A stretch of 64,000 nt of DNA. Origin: Parvularcula sp039822105 (lineage in GTDB: Bacteria > Pseudomonadota > Alphaproteobacteria > Caulobacterales > Parvularculaceae). The DNA lies in NCBI GenBank assembly GCA_039822105.1, contig JBCBMW010000005.1, positions 62,001 to 126,000 of the forward strand. Reading direction: 5' to 3'. The position numbers and the translations under genes were made by a program. Shown here in pieces: positions 15,067 through 22,197 of the stretch. Under the pieces are notes generated by a model. That model was not told where the DNA came from and made no database searches. It saw only the letters and a list, made by a program, of their open reading frames with translations. Numbering within the stretch: position 1 is the stretch's first letter; every line of letters starts with the position of its first letter.

Positions 15067-16248
15067 ATGTCCGCGGACAACGTGACCTCACACACTCGTG
15101 ATCCGTCGGAAAAGCTGCCCTGGCTGAGCCTCGCGGCTTCTATCATGGCGATTTCCGTCGCCGGGGCCGGATTTGGCCATTCGCTGCCGCTCTTTTCGTT
15201 CTTGCTCGAGAGCTACGGCGCTTCAGACGTCACGATCGGCCTGAACACCGCCTTCGCCGCGATCTCAGCGCTTCTCTGCGCACCCTACTACCCCAGGGTG
15301 ATCAGCATGATCGGGCTTAAGGCGTTCATCATCGCCTGCCTTGTGATCATGGTCGTGCCGTATTTGCTCGTCTTTTGGGCGGGAGATCGGATCGCGCTCT
15401 GGTATCCCCTGCGCTTTATCTTCTCAGTGGGCGGCGCAGGCCTCTTTGCCGCATCTGAGATCTGGGTGAACGGAATCGCGCCAGACCGGCTGCGCGGGAA
15501 GATCATCGGCGTCTACGCGACGTGCCTGGCGCTCGGTTTCGCGCTGGGGCCTCTCCTTTTGAACATGACCGGGTATGAGGGCTTCTTGCCGTTTCTGGCG
15601 GGTGCGCTCGTGTTCTCGTCGGCCGCCATTCCGCTCATTTTTGTCAAGGCGCCGGTGGTCGCTGACGAGGAGTCCGGCAGCATCTTCAAGGTTCTGGTGA
15701 AGGACCCGGTTCTTTTCACCGCGTCAGCCCTCTTCGCGGGTGTGGAAGGGGCAATGCTCATCTTCCTGCCCGTTCTGGCGCTGGAGATCGGGCACGGGGT
15801 GGGCGTCGGCGCGCAATCGCTGACCGTTTACGGCCTCGGCATCCTTGCCGCGCAGCTCCCGATCGGTCAGCTGGCCGATCAGTTTGCACCCCGCCGCGTC
15901 GTCGCCTGGTGCGCCATCTTAGGGGCCAGCCTCGCGCTTTTGGTTCCCGTGGTTCAGAGCGACGTGCTCGCTCTTTATGCGGTGCTTTTCGTTTGGGGCG
16001 GCATGGTCGGCGGGCTCTACACCGCCGGGCTCGTCGTGATCGGCAACACGTTCAAGGGCACAGCGTTGGCTGCCGCCAACACCGCGTTCGTATTCGCCTA
16101 TGCCGGCGGCGCGGTGCTCGGGCCTCTCTTTGCGGGGACCGTCAGGCAGATCTTTGGCCCGCAAGGGCTCTCATTGGGCATAGCGGTGGCCCTGGGCGCT
16201 TACGCGTTTGCGGCCTGGCGCTCGGCGGCCACAACCTCCGACGGATAG
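15067..16248 (+). CDS. MFS transporter
   Basis: A 393-residue protein with about 12 membrane helices. The first helix has GFGHSLPLFSFLLESYGAS, and the loop after the fifth helix (GIAPDRLRGKIIGVYATCLALGFALGPLL) matches MFS proteins of the YcaD/UMF5-like group. The substrate is not indicated. The 3' end overlaps the opposite gene at 16200-16601 by 49 bases. Confidence 0.85.
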   Translation: MSADNVTSHTRDPSEKLPWLSLAASIMAISVAGAGFGHSLPLFSFLLESYGASDVTIGLNTAFAAISALLCAPYYPRVISMIGLKAFIIACLVIMVVPYLLVFWAGDRIALWYPLRFIFSVGGAGLFAASEIWVNGIAPDRLRGKIIGVYATCLALGFALGPLLLNMTGYEGFLPFLAGALVFSSAAIPLIFVKAPVVADEESGSIFKVLVKDPVLFTASALFAGVEGAMLIFLPVLALEIGHGVGVGAQSLTVYGLGILAAQLPIGQLADQFAPRRVVAWCAILGASLALLVPVVQSDVLALYAVLFVWGGMVGGLYTAGLVVIGNTFKGTALAAANTAFVFAYAGGAVLGPLFAGTVRQIFGPQGLSLGIAVALGAYAFAAWRSAATTSDG

Positions 16249-16601
16249 AACACGATCAACGGCGCAAGACGGTCCAGCAAGCCTGCGACATGACGCTCAG
16301 GCACCAGCCACAGGGCCGCCTGCGACGCGCGGGAGCGGTCGTGGGTCTTGAGGGCCCGCACCACCTCCACAAGTCGCTGCTCGAGCGATGAGGGCACCAT
16401 GCGGTTCTTCCGGTCGAGGGGACGACGACCAAAGCGGCGCAAAAACTCAGCGCTGCGCTCCAAAGACCAGCACGCCACACGGCCCGCAGCGCGGCCCGGC
16501 TCAAGCGCCAAAGCATCCTTTGTGGCCTCGCGATTGAAGGCATCGCCGGACGTCACAGCGCGGAAGTGATGGAGAAAGAGGAGGTCGTCTTGGTTGAGCA
16601 T
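16200..16601 (-). CDS. Hypothetical protein preceded by a Fur box
   Basis: A 133-residue basic protein without signal peptide or membrane helix. It starts MLNQDDLLFLHHFRAVTSGDAF and looks mainly helical. I do not recognise the family. A near-perfect Fur box (16609-16623) begins 7 bases upstream of the ATG, with further Fur-like repeats behind it, so the gene is probably repressed when iron is plentiful. No clear Shine-Dalgarno sequence is visible, which leaves the start open. It converges on the MFS gene. Confidence 0.6.
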   Translation of the reverse strand: MLNQDDLLFLHHFRAVTSGDAFNREATKDALALEPGRAAGRVACWSLERSAEFLRRFGRRPLDRKNRMVPSSLEQRLVEVVRALKTHDRSRASQAALWLVPERHVAGLLDRLAPLIVFYPSEVVAAERQAANA

Positions 16602-16608
16602 GAGAGTA

Positions 16609-16623
16609 TGATAATCATTTTCA
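16609..16623. promoter_or_regulatory. Fur box
   Basis: TGATAAT-C-ATTTTCA matches the 7-1-7 Fur consensus TGATAAT-N-ATTATCA at all but one position. It lies 7-22 bases before the start of the minus-strand gene at 16601, where bound Fur would block transcription. Confidence 0.65.
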
Positions 16624-16641
16624 TCTGCAGCTCAACCCTTC

Positions 16642-16670
16642 TTGCGAATTAATCGCAAAACCTTGCGAAT
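16642..16670. promoter_or_regulatory. Fur-like TTGCGAAT repeats
   Basis: TTGCGA-N5-TCGCAA (16642-16658) is an inverted repeat, and CTTGCGAAT occurs at 16641 and again at 16662, 21 bases (two helical turns) apart. TGCGAAT half sites resemble Fur-site variants of alphaproteobacteria. Together with the box at 16609 they may form one iron-responsive operator. Confidence 0.4.
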
Positions 16671-16674
16671 GATC

Positions 16675-16709
16675 AAAAAAGAAAAAGCCGACCACGGGGG
16701 GCCGGCTCT
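16675..16709 (-). terminator. Rho-independent terminator of the small cysteine-rich protein gene
   Basis: On the minus strand AGCCGGCC pairs with GGTCGGCT around a short C-rich loop and is followed by TTTTTC and TTTTTT. It lies 29 bases after the stop of the gene at 16738-16911. Confidence 0.85.
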
Positions 16710-16737
16710 CTCTTCCGCATCAACATGCGATGGCGCG

Positions 16738-16911
16738 TTAGGAAGCCTTTTTGGCTTTCTCATCGTCGGCCTTGAACTCGCCGCACCAATCGGTGGCTGC
16801 AACGGTGGGCCATGACGCCTTTTTCTCACCCTCAGCAGGCTGCGGGGCGTAGCGACGGCACTCGCTGTCGGAGTCGTTGAAGAAAGCGCAGGTTTGGCAG
16901 TGCATCGACAT
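16738..16911 (-). CDS. Small conserved cysteine protein (57 residues)
   Basis: Frame MSMHCQTCAFFNDSDSECRR, then YAPQPAEGEKKASWPTVAA, then TDWCGEFKADDEKAKKAS. The start is supported by AGGAG 5 bases upstream. The pattern C-x2-C-x-F, C-R-R-x-x-P, W-P-x-V and D-W-C-G-E-F is that of a widespread small bacterial family of unknown function; the four cysteines could bind a metal or an iron-sulfur cluster. A terminator follows directly. The neighbouring iron-responsive sites make a metal link attractive but unproven. Confidence 0.8.
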   Translation of the reverse strand: MSMHCQTCAFFNDSDSECRRYAPQPAEGEKKASWPTVAATDWCGEFKADDEKAKKAS

Positions 16912-17185
16912 GGAAACTCCTCAGTGTCTCTAACTCACGAGGGCGTTACCAAAGCTCCCCGTAGTATTCAACAGAAGAGTTCAATTATCTTTGCTTATGA
17001 CTTTGAAATTCGGTCGCAATTTTAATGCGAGTCCTTATCAATGCACTTGCGAGCCAGTTTCATTATTGATTGCTCACTTGCAAGCTCTTCGCATTTGCGA
17101 CTGCCGCTGATGGTGCGCGTTCCAACCCCCGTCGAAAGCGCTAAGGCTTGTTCGGTGTAGGCGTTTTGGCGTTGAGGGGGATCTT

Positions 17186-18379
17186 GTGACGGCAGCCTCA
17201 GGCCCGTTGGGTGAGAATGGCCGCGTGGGCGAGCTTGATGCACTCCGCGGCTTCGCCCTTCTCGGCGTTTTCATCGTCCATTTTGTCGGCATCAACTATT
17301 GGGAACTGCCGATGGACGACGCGGTTCGGGAAGCTTGGCAGGGAAGCATCGTATACGGAGGCGCTGGCTTCATGTCAGACTTCCTTTTCTACGATAAGGC
17401 CAACACTCTGTTCGCCACCCTCTTTGGGATGGGTTTTTGGGTCATGATGACCAGGCTCAAAGAACGCGGGGCAGATTTTGAGCGGGTCTATCTGCGGCGC
17501 CTTGGGGTTCTGTTCCTCATAGGGCTGATCAATTGGATCTTTATCTTCCCTTGGGATGTCTTGCACGATTATGCGATCGCTGGGCTGATCCTCTTTCTCC
17601 TACGGAACCTCTCTGTGCGGGCGATGCTGGTGACAGGGCTGATCCTCACGATCGGTTCCGCCCCGTTGGCGAACCAGGCCCTCAGCTTCCTCGCCCCAGA
17701 TGTCAGCGGCGAAGCAACAGCCACCTATCACGGCGAGACCTACTTCTCATGGATCACCATGAACGTCCGCGACGGACTGCAAAGAGACGTGGTGGACGGC
17801 GTCTACCTGTCATGGCTGCCTTACGTCTTGGGACGGTTTCTTCTTGGCGCGTGGGTCATTCGCGCCGGATGGTTGGAGGTGAGCCCGGAACGGAACGTCG
17901 TGATTGGGCGGTTGTGCGTGGCCGGATTGCTGATCGGCCTCCTCATTGAACTGACAACCACGTTGATTGTCTTCGAACTCATCCCCTTACCGATGATCAT
18001 AGACACGTTTATCCATGCCATCGGCGGACCCCTCTTGGCCTTGGGTTACGCTTGCGGTCTCGTGCTCTTGTTCCGCTCCAACAGGTGGAACAGTGTTGCA
18101 CGTTACTTCTCACCTGTCGGGAAAACAGCGCTGACGGCCTATGTGATCCACGGCATCGTCTTTGTTCTGATCTACTACCCCTTTGCATTCGGCCTCGCCG
18201 GTATTGTGACGCCCGTTCATTCGGTGGTGATCGCCTTGGCTGTCTTCGCTACCGTGCAGGCCGCGGCGAGCACCTGGCTCAGGCGCTATCGCTTTGGCCC
18301 ACTCGAGTATCTTTGGCGCTGGGCCACCTATGGTCAGCGTCCGGCCTTTCGGATCGTCAGCAACACAGCTGCGGCCTAG
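17186..18379 (+). CDS. DUF418 family membrane protein (YeiB-like)
   Basis: A 397-residue integral membrane protein with about nine to ten helices. It begins GELDALRGFALLGVFIVHF, the typical opening of the DUF418/heparan-alpha-glucosaminide acyltransferase-like group, and the C-terminal half (FSPVGKTALTAYVIHGIVF) is the DUF418 signature. A role in transferring acyl groups across the membrane is a guess from the fold. The GTG start follows GAGGGGG (17174-17180). Confidence 0.85.
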   Translation: MTAASGPLGENGRVGELDALRGFALLGVFIVHFVGINYWELPMDDAVREAWQGSIVYGGAGFMSDFLFYDKANTLFATLFGMGFWVMMTRLKERGADFERVYLRRLGVLFLIGLINWIFIFPWDVLHDYAIAGLILFLLRNLSVRAMLVTGLILTIGSAPLANQALSFLAPDVSGEATATYHGETYFSWITMNVRDGLQRDVVDGVYLSWLPYVLGRFLLGAWVIRAGWLEVSPERNVVIGRLCVAGLLIGLLIELTTTLIVFELIPLPMIIDTFIHAIGGPLLALGYACGLVLLFRSNRWNSVARYFSPVGKTALTAYVIHGIVFVLIYYPFAFGLAGIVTPVHSVVIALAVFATVQAAASTWLRRYRFGPLEYLWRWATYGQRPAFRIVSNTAAA

Positions 18380-18828
18380 CGCGCCGAGCGGTACTGCACG
18401 AACCCGCTTTCGGTTGCGACTTGGTCGTAGAGCTTGCGCGCAGGGTTCTCGTTTTGCGTGGCCCAATAGACCCGAGAGATCCCGCGCTCATCCGCGATCT
18501 TGTAGAGCTCTTCAATCAGCTTGCGTCCAAGACCGTGCCCTCGCGCCTCCGGCGCAACGAACAGGTCCTCAAGATAAAGATACCCGACCCGCGCCCAGGT
18601 GGAGCTGTGCGGCAGGGCATGGGAAATCCCCATCACCTCCCCATCCACCTCAGCCACCAGGCCAAAGACCGGTTCAGCGGGATCCATCAGCCGTGACCAG
18701 GTCAGCTCGGTCTGCTCATCCGGAAGGCTCGTTTTGTAAAAGGAGAGATAGCCCTGCCATAGCGGGTCCCAGGCCGCGCGATCGCTACCGACGATGGTCC
18801 GGATTGTTGTTGGTGCGGGTTGTGACAT
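18376..18828 (-). CDS. GNAT family N-acetyltransferase
   Basis: A 150-residue acetyltransferase using acetyl-CoA. Strand beta-4 (LYLEDLFVAPEARG) leads into the acetyl-CoA-binding loop RGHGLGRKLIEELYKIADERG (about 95-115), and the C-terminal half (VYWATQNENPARKLYDQVATESGFVQYR) completes the GNAT fold, like the spermidine/amino-group acetyltransferases of the SSAT type. The substrate is unknown. The stop overlaps that of the DUF418 gene by 4 bases. Confidence 0.88.
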   Translation of the reverse strand: MSQPAPTTIRTIVGSDRAAWDPLWQGYLSFYKTSLPDEQTELTWSRLMDPAEPVFGLVAEVDGEVMGISHALPHSSTWARVGYLYLEDLFVAPEARGHGLGRKLIEELYKIADERGISRVYWATQNENPARKLYDQVATESGFVQYRSAR

Positions 18829-18907
18829 CGGCCTTATCTCTCCTTGACAGTTCCGCCAGAGCCTTTAGACCCCGCGCTTCGATTTTCTTCAGACCTTTGG
18901 GTGACCC

Positions 18908-19075
18908 GTGGCCAAACCGACAACTGTCAAAATTCGCCTGAATTCCACAGCTGGAACAGGCTTCTTCTATGTGACGAAGAAGAACACCCGGACCATGACC
19001 GAGAAAATGGTCGTCCGGAAGTACGATCCCGTAGCGCGCAAGCACGTCGAGTTCAAAGAAGGCAAGATCAAGTAG
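18908..19075 (+). CDS. rpmG: 50S ribosomal protein L33
   Basis: A 55-residue protein starting at a GTG: MAKPTTVKIRLNSTAGTGFF, then YVTKKNTRTMTEKMVVRKYD, then PVARKHVEFKEGKIK. This is the complete L33 sequence of the cysteine-free type. The ribosome site is weak. A strong terminator lies 30 bases after the stop, so it is a single-gene unit. Confidence 0.95.
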   Translation: MAKPTTVKIRLNSTAGTGFFYVTKKNTRTMTEKMVVRKYDPVARKHVEFKEGKIK

Positions 19076-19105
19076 AGGCTTCGCCCCTACCCTTTGCTGG
19101 ACACG

Positions 19106-19132
19106 AAAAAGGGCGCCGTTGGCGCCCTTTTT
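19106..19132. terminator. Bidirectional terminator between rpmG and the flavodoxin gene
   Basis: AAAAAGGGCGCC-GTT-GGCGCCCTTTTT is a perfect hairpin with T runs on both strands. It can end rpmG on the plus strand and the flavodoxin-like gene on the minus strand. Confidence 0.93.
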
Positions 19133-19157
19133 GTTGCGTGCGATTGGCTCGCTCGCA

Positions 19158-19745
19158 TCAGTCGATGATGCCGAGGCCCCAGCGTTTTGCCGCTTTGGCG
19201 AAGCGCTGGCCGTACTGGTAGCCAGTTTTGATATCGCCTTGAGGCGGATTGTTGGGGCCAGGCTCTGCATTCGCCGACACAGCCATCACGCCAAGATAAC
19301 CGCCCAGACGGTTCACCGCGGCCTCGGGCTCTCCTGAGAAGTTGGGGTCATAGAGCTCGTTGCCGTCACCCACGTTAACCCACAGCATGCCGTGCTGGGC
19401 CGCGAGGGTGGCTATGCGAGCCAGCGTTGCGGGCTTATCGCCCGATGCGCTGCCGGAGTTGGTGAAGCCGCCAGCCAGCTTGTCTTTCCAGCCTTGGGTG
19501 AACCAGACCTTCGAGGTCTGGTCAAAGAAGCTTTCCACCTCGCCCGCGACCGAGCCCATATAGGTCGGCGAGCCAAAGATGATGCCGGAGACGTCGGCGA
19601 AGCTGTCGAGTGCCCCTGCCGCTTCTTCAACCGTGTGCAGACGAACTTCGACGCCGTCGACGCTTGCCGCACCCTTTTGGATGGCTTCAGCTAAGAGTTT
19701 CGTGTGGCCGTAGCCTGAGTGATAAATGATAGCGATGGTGGTCAT
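19158..19745 (-). CDS. WrbA-like flavodoxin / NAD(P)H:quinone oxidoreductase
   Basis: A 195-residue FMN protein. The N-terminus (TTIAIIYHSGYGHTKLLAEAI) holds the phosphate-binding loop of flavodoxins, followed by FGSPTYMGSVAGEVESFFDQT and SGSASGDKPATLARIATLAAQHGM, as in the WrbA/FldA-like quinone reductase group. It probably reduces quinones in two-electron steps. The ATG at 19745 has GGGAG 7 bases upstream; an in-frame ATG at 19766 is not supported. It is divergent from purQ. Confidence 0.85.
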   Translation of the reverse strand: MTTIAIIYHSGYGHTKLLAEAIQKGAASVDGVEVRLHTVEEAAGALDSFADVSGIIFGSPTYMGSVAGEVESFFDQTSKVWFTQGWKDKLAGGFTNSGSASGDKPATLARIATLAAQHGMLWVNVGDGNELYDPNFSGEPEAAVNRLGGYLGVMAVSANAEPGPNNPPQGDIKTGYQYGQRFAKAAKRWGLGIID

Positions 19746-19892
19746 TGGACCGCTCCCGTTGCACACCCTTCATTTGGGGCCAGCGCCGAGCATGGACCAC
19801 AGGTTGTCACAGCAAAGCTGCTTTGCCCCCCTAGGGCTGCGCGCCGGGATTGGAGCTTTCCTATTGAAAGAACCGGGCCTAAGGCGCCGCGG

Positions 19893-20552
19893 ATGAAGAC
19901 CGCTGTCATTGTCTTTCCCGCTTCGAATTCGGATCGCGACGCCCAGGTCGCCCTGCGCCAGGTCACGGGCCAAGAGCCGCTGATGCTCTGGCACGCCGAC
20001 CGGGAGCTGCCAGAGGGTCTGGATCTCGTCGTGTTGCCGGGCGGGTTCGCCCATGGCGACTATCTGCGCCCCGGCGCTATCGCCGCGCGCTCCCACATCA
20101 TGGAGGCGGTGATCGCCCGCGCCAAAGCTGGCGGGCCAACCCTTGGCATTTGCAACGGCTTTCAAATCCTGTGCGAAGCGGGTCTCCTTCCCGGCGCGTT
20201 GATGCCCAACACCGGCCAGCACTTTGTCAGCCGTCCGGTCACCTTGCGGGTGGGAAGCACGTCCTCACCTTTCACCTCAGGCTATGAGGCTGGGAGCTAC
20301 ACACGCTTCCCCGTCGCCCACCATGACGGCAACTACCAGGCCTCGGACGCGGAGCTCGATCAGCTCGAAAGCGACGACCGCGTCGCCTTCCGTTATGTGG
20401 AAGCCATCAACGGCTCCGCGCGGCAGATCGCCGGTGTTCTCTCCGAGGACAAACGAACGATGGGCCTGATGCCCCACCCCGAACGCGCCATGCAGCCCAC
20501 GGACAAGGGGCCCGCGTTCTTCACCGGGCTGATCAACGCGCTGGCCGCTTAG
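19893..20552 (+). CDS. purQ: Phosphoribosylformylglycinamidine synthase, glutaminase subunit PurQ
   Basis: Supplies ammonia from glutamine to PurL in the fourth step of purine synthesis. It is a class I amidotransferase of 219 residues: VLPGGFAHGDYLRPGAIAA near the oxyanion strand, the nucleophile cysteine in LGICNGFQILCEAG, and the His-Glu pair in MGLMPHPERAM. The ATG at 19893 starts the family N-terminus MKTAVIVFPASNSDRD; the frame is open upstream without reason. purS and purC, its usual neighbours, are not here; purL lies 8 kb downstream. Confidence 0.95.
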   Translation: MKTAVIVFPASNSDRDAQVALRQVTGQEPLMLWHADRELPEGLDLVVLPGGFAHGDYLRPGAIAARSHIMEAVIARAKAGGPTLGICNGFQILCEAGLLPGALMPNTGQHFVSRPVTLRVGSTSSPFTSGYEAGSYTRFPVAHHDGNYQASDAELDQLESDDRVAFRYVEAINGSARQIAGVLSEDKRTMGLMPHPERAMQPTDKGPAFFTGLINALAA

Positions 20553-20659
20553 CCCGCCCCAAACCGGGACTCGCGTACACTTTGATACGATCGTGCAGGT
20601 TGCGTCAGGCGCCCGTGCGTCAGACGATCTTTGACACTTGTTGAGTTCGGGAGGACGCC

Positions 20660-22123
20660 ATGGCGACGAAGGCATGGCGGCTAGGCTTGGCGCTCAGTGC
20701 CCTGCTGGCTGCTTGCTCAGGAGGCGGAGGAGGTTCAGATGGACCCATCGTCAACACACCGCCCACAGTTTCAGCTGGCACTGATCAAACGGCGGCTGAG
20801 GGGACACAGGTGGTATTGAACGGGACTGTGACGGACCCGGACGACACCCCCACAGTGTTCTGGACCCAGATTAGCGGCACGGCCGTGACGCTGCAGAACA
20901 CCGGCACCACAATGCCGTCCTTCACCGCACCGCTGCTGGGCGCCGACGAGGCTTTGGTGTTCCGCATCACAGCGACAGACACCAGCAACCCGCCTGTCAG
21001 CGACGACGTCACAGTGACGATCGAAGATGGCGGCGTCACGATCAGTGAACTGACACCGCCGAACACAAGCTATATCGATCCAGAGATCCATCCGCTGCAA
21101 CCCGAGCTGGTCTATCAGTCGAACGGCCAGGGCTTTGTCGTTGCCTATGACGCTGAAACCGGACAGTTGGCTGATGGCGCGACCCCACTGGCCTTCGATA
21201 CCGTTGGCACCCTGACGGATACAAAGAACGGTCCTGAATATGGCCTCGATGATCAGGGGATTGCCATCTACTACAACAAGGTCGCGCCAGACGGCAGTCT
21301 GCAATTCTTCCGTGCTCGTGAGAATGGTGCGGGCGGCTTCACCATCGACCAGGTGGCCCTCAACGGCGCTGACCGGATCAACCAACTGCCAAGCCAAAAT
21401 GCGGACGCGCCCACGACGTGGCTTGTCTATGCCCGTGATGATGCGACGGCACCCTTTGGCGGCGGGTACATCGCTTATGCTGACGCCAATGATCCCTCAA
21501 CGGAGCTTGATCTGACGCCCGTCCGCGCCGGATATTCGGGCTTTCGCTGGGTCGAGGGCACGTCGATCTTTCTTACAACATTGGCGGATGGACCAGACGA
21601 AGGACAGGTCCTGATGGTCAACGCGGAAACCGGGACGCAGACGATCATCACCAATGATCCTGGGATCAAGTTTGACCCTTACGGATGGTTTCCGCCAGAG
21701 TTCGAAGGTGACATGGCGTTCTCTTCCATCACGGGAACGGGCGGTGACATCAGCATCTATCGTGAAACCTCCGGGCAGTTTTTCGAGCTTCATTCTGTCC
21801 AGCCCCCCGCTGCCGCATCGCTTCCCTTCGCGCAATCACCCGAGCCCTTCGTTGCGCAAGACGGAACATCTTACATCAGCCTGACGCTTGCTGATGATCC
21901 GGGGTCCATCTTTACCGATGCGATGGAAGCCGACATTTGGGTTTACGGTATTGATGATGGTGCAGAGCGTTTCACCCTTCGCTGCGCCGACGACGAACCG
22001 ATGAAAGTGCGGCACGAGGCGGAGATGGTGTCCGGCGAGACCCAGACGCTCGTCTACTACAACACCATCGATAACCTTGGCTTTTTCGAATTGACGCTGT
22101 GCGAGACCAGCCTCGCACCCTAA
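20660..22123 (+). CDS. Lipoprotein with a PKD/cadherin-like domain and a putative beta-propeller
   Basis: A 487-residue protein. LALSALLAAC is a clean lipobox, and the cysteine is followed by a SGGGGGSDG spacer. Residues about 33-125 (PTVSAGTDQTAAEGTQVVLNGTVTDPDD and ITATDTSNPPVSDDVTVTI) form a PKD/REJ-like immunoglobulin domain. The remaining 350 residues are rich in short strands and read like a TolB-type beta-propeller (YLIYADANDP-like turns, MVNAETGTQTII, DIWVYGIDDG). It is probably surface- or periplasm-facing; the ligand is unknown. It ends at a strong hairpin shared with the opposite lipoprotein gene. Confidence 0.75.
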   Translation: MATKAWRLGLALSALLAACSGGGGGSDGPIVNTPPTVSAGTDQTAAEGTQVVLNGTVTDPDDTPTVFWTQISGTAVTLQNTGTTMPSFTAPLLGADEALVFRITATDTSNPPVSDDVTVTIEDGGVTISELTPPNTSYIDPEIHPLQPELVYQSNGQGFVVAYDAETGQLADGATPLAFDTVGTLTDTKNGPEYGLDDQGIAIYYNKVAPDGSLQFFRARENGAGGFTIDQVALNGADRINQLPSQNADAPTTWLVYARDDATAPFGGGYIAYADANDPSTELDLTPVRAGYSGFRWVEGTSIFLTTLADGPDEGQVLMVNAETGTQTIITNDPGIKFDPYGWFPPEFEGDMAFSSITGTGGDISIYRETSGQFFELHSVQPPAAASLPFAQSPEPFVAQDGTSYISLTLADDPGSIFTDAMEADIWVYGIDDGAERFTLRCADDEPMKVRHEAEMVSGETQTLVYYNTIDNLGFFELTLCETSLAP

Positions 22124-22131
22124 ACGAAGAA

Positions 22132-22160
22132 GCGCCAGCCTCGGTTATCGAGGCTGGCGC
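22132..22160. terminator. Perfect 12-bp hairpin between two convergent lipoprotein genes
   Basis: GCGCCAGCCTCG-GTTAT-CGAGGCTGGCGC is a perfect stem with a 5-base loop, 9 bases after the stop of the plus-strand gene and 38 bases after the stop of the opposite gene. There is no T run on either side, so it may act as a transcript-end stabiliser rather than a classical terminator. Confidence 0.65.
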
Positions 22161-22197
22161 GGAGTTTGACTGGCCTCTCGGGGGCATGCGTGACCAG

